This document shows positions 14,646 to 15,045 of a stretch of 15,045 bases of DNA, piece after piece. Both the position numbers and the translations under genes were made by a program. Source of the stretch: SBAX01 sp043806315 (lineage in GTDB: Bacteria; Planctomycetota; Phycisphaerae; UBA1845); assembly GCA_043806315.1 (NCBI GenBank), contig JAZDHF010000102.1:1-15045 (forward strand). Reading direction: 5' to 3'. Numbering within the stretch: position 1 is the stretch's first letter; every line of letters starts with the position of its first letter. The notes beneath the pieces are model-generated. The model was given only the letters and a program-made list of their open reading frames with translations, was not told where the DNA came from and made no database searches.

Positions 14646-14665
14646 CCGCCGGCGACGTCCGGCGG
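14646..14665. repeat. GC palindrome next to the sigma-54 promoter
   Basis: CCGCCGG (14646-14652) and CCGGCGG (14659-14665) are perfect inverted copies separated by six bases. The palindrome ends three bases upstream of the -24 box. It may be a protein-binding site or simply a product of high GC content. Confidence 0.4.
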
Positions 14666-14765
14666 CGGTTGCGGAAAATGCGGCGGGGGGGGCCGGGTGC
14701 CCGGCGCCGCGACGCGACGGCCGGTACCATCGCCGGGGTCGCCGAAGGACTCCATGGGCGCAGAA

Positions 14766-14798
14766 GGAGGGGCGGGTGTCGGCACCACCCGCCCCTCC
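14766..14798 (-). terminator. 13-bp perfect hairpin after the cysteine-rich gene
   Basis: GGAGGGGCGGGTG (14766-14778) and CACCCGCCCCTCC (14786-14798) pair perfectly around a seven-base loop. It lies about 60 bases downstream of the stop of the minus-strand cysteine-rich gene and is followed on that strand by only a short TTCT, so it would be a weak rho-independent terminator. It also lies 120-155 bases upstream of the sigma-54 promoter, where activator sites usually are. Confidence 0.5.
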
Positions 14799-14858
14799 CC
14801 GAACGCGCTCAACCTCTGTCCCCGCCTAGGCCTAGCCTCCTTCTCCGCCTAACGCTCG

Positions 14859-15044
14859 TTACGGCGGCGTACACCGTGCGCACTTGTCTCGGCAGAACGG
14901 ACTACCGCACGTCTCACCCGTTGGACAGTGCTCATTGCCGATGCACGGATCGCCGCTGACGCTGCACGTCTTCACGCACATGGATTCGGGGCCAAGGCCG
15001 GGAAGCCCCGAGCCGGTGCATGTGGCCGCACCCGAACACGGGGT
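14859..15044 (-). CDS. Cysteine-rich protein, C-terminal end (partial)
   Basis: The frame enters from the right edge and ends at TAA 14859-14861. The visible 61 residues hold 10 Cys with no Cys pair of the ferredoxin type: spacing motifs include TPCSGAATC, MCVKTCSVSGDPC, GNEHCPTGETC, FCRDKC and a final CARCTPP. Such a pattern of short Cys-Gly-Pro units suggests a disulfide-rich secreted or cell-surface protein, as found at the ends of many large extracellular proteins of planctomycetes and myxobacteria. The start, signal peptide and full domain order are outside the window. It appears unrelated to the hydrogenase cluster. Confidence 0.65.
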   Translation of the reverse strand, partial: TPCSGAATCTGSGLPGLGPESMCVKTCSVSGDPCIGNEHCPTGETCGSPFCRDKCARCTPP

Positions 15045-15045
15045 A

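Larger units (their letters stand above)
14474..14858. other. Intergenic regulatory region upstream of the asnA remnant
   Basis: No gene is supported on either strand over these 385 very GC-rich bases. They contain a perfect sigma-54 promoter (14628-14643) abutting a GC palindrome (14646-14665), a hairpin in the predicted leader (14570-14600) and a 13-bp hairpin (14766-14798) after the cysteine-rich gene. Open frames here come from high GC and show no domain pattern. Confidence 0.6.

Noticed and set aside
14467..14730. An 87-codon minus-strand frame overlapping the asnA start
   Set aside because: It covers the sigma-54 promoter and leader, has skewed Arg/Pro composition, no ribosome site and no recognisable domain.
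1..15045. tRNA or rRNA genes
   Set aside because: No cloverleaf with a recognisable T-loop and acceptor stem, and no rRNA-like stretch, was seen by eye on either strand; a covariance-model scan was not possible.

Overview
The window is GC-rich and dominated by one long minus-strand gene cluster for a cytoplasmic, NAD(P)-linked [NiFe] hydrogenase of the group 3b ('sulfhydrogenase', HydBGDA) type, with its maturation genes. The host cannot be named from sequence alone. A cysteine-rich secreted-type protein end, dispersed GTTCAAA hairpin repeats and a probable transposase tail would fit a planctomycete-like or other environmental bacterium, but that is a weak inference.

Layout, in the direction of minus-strand transcription (right to left). 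(1) 15045-14859: the C-terminal end of a cysteine-rich protein, cut by the window edge, followed by a strong hairpin. (2) 14643-13514: a textbook sigma-54 (-24/-12) promoter followed by a chain of broken genes: asparagine synthetase A (5' half, frameshifted), type I L-asparaginase (first ~91 codons only) and the N-terminal end of an OFA-type MFS transporter. (3) 13352-12000: one intact OFA-type MFS transporter, followed 20 bases later by the orphan C-terminal end of a second OFA transporter (11980-11738). (4) 11601-11405: a gene-free leader with a second good sigma-54 promoter candidate. (5) 11404-220: thirteen tightly packed genes: a HypF reduced to its carbamoyltransferase domain, hypC, hypD, hypE, a receiver-only response regulator, a RegB-like membrane histidine kinase, hydB, hydG, small subunit, large subunit, maturation protease, hypA and hypB. 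(6) 1-207: on the plus strand, the C-terminal end of a probable transposase converging on hypB.

How it works together: HypF-HypE make and carry the cyanide/CO-precursor group, HypC-HypD assemble Fe(CN)2CO, HypA-HypB deliver nickel, and the protease trims the large subunit. The mature large/small dimer then passes electrons through the ferredoxin-like HydB to the FAD/NAD(P) subunit HydG. The kinase embedded in the operon carries the GGxxNP quinone-site motif known from RegB/PrrB, so the cluster probably senses redox state, and the sigma-54 element suggests activator-dependent transcription.

Most notable: the HypF lacking its acylphosphatase, zinc-finger and YrdC domains; the RegB-like kinase with an output-less receiver inside the operon; two sigma-54 promoters; the mosaic of 5'-gene remnants at 13.5-14.5 kb; and a hairpin repeat that sits at the 3' ends of three hyp genes and is translated as a C-terminal tail in two of them.
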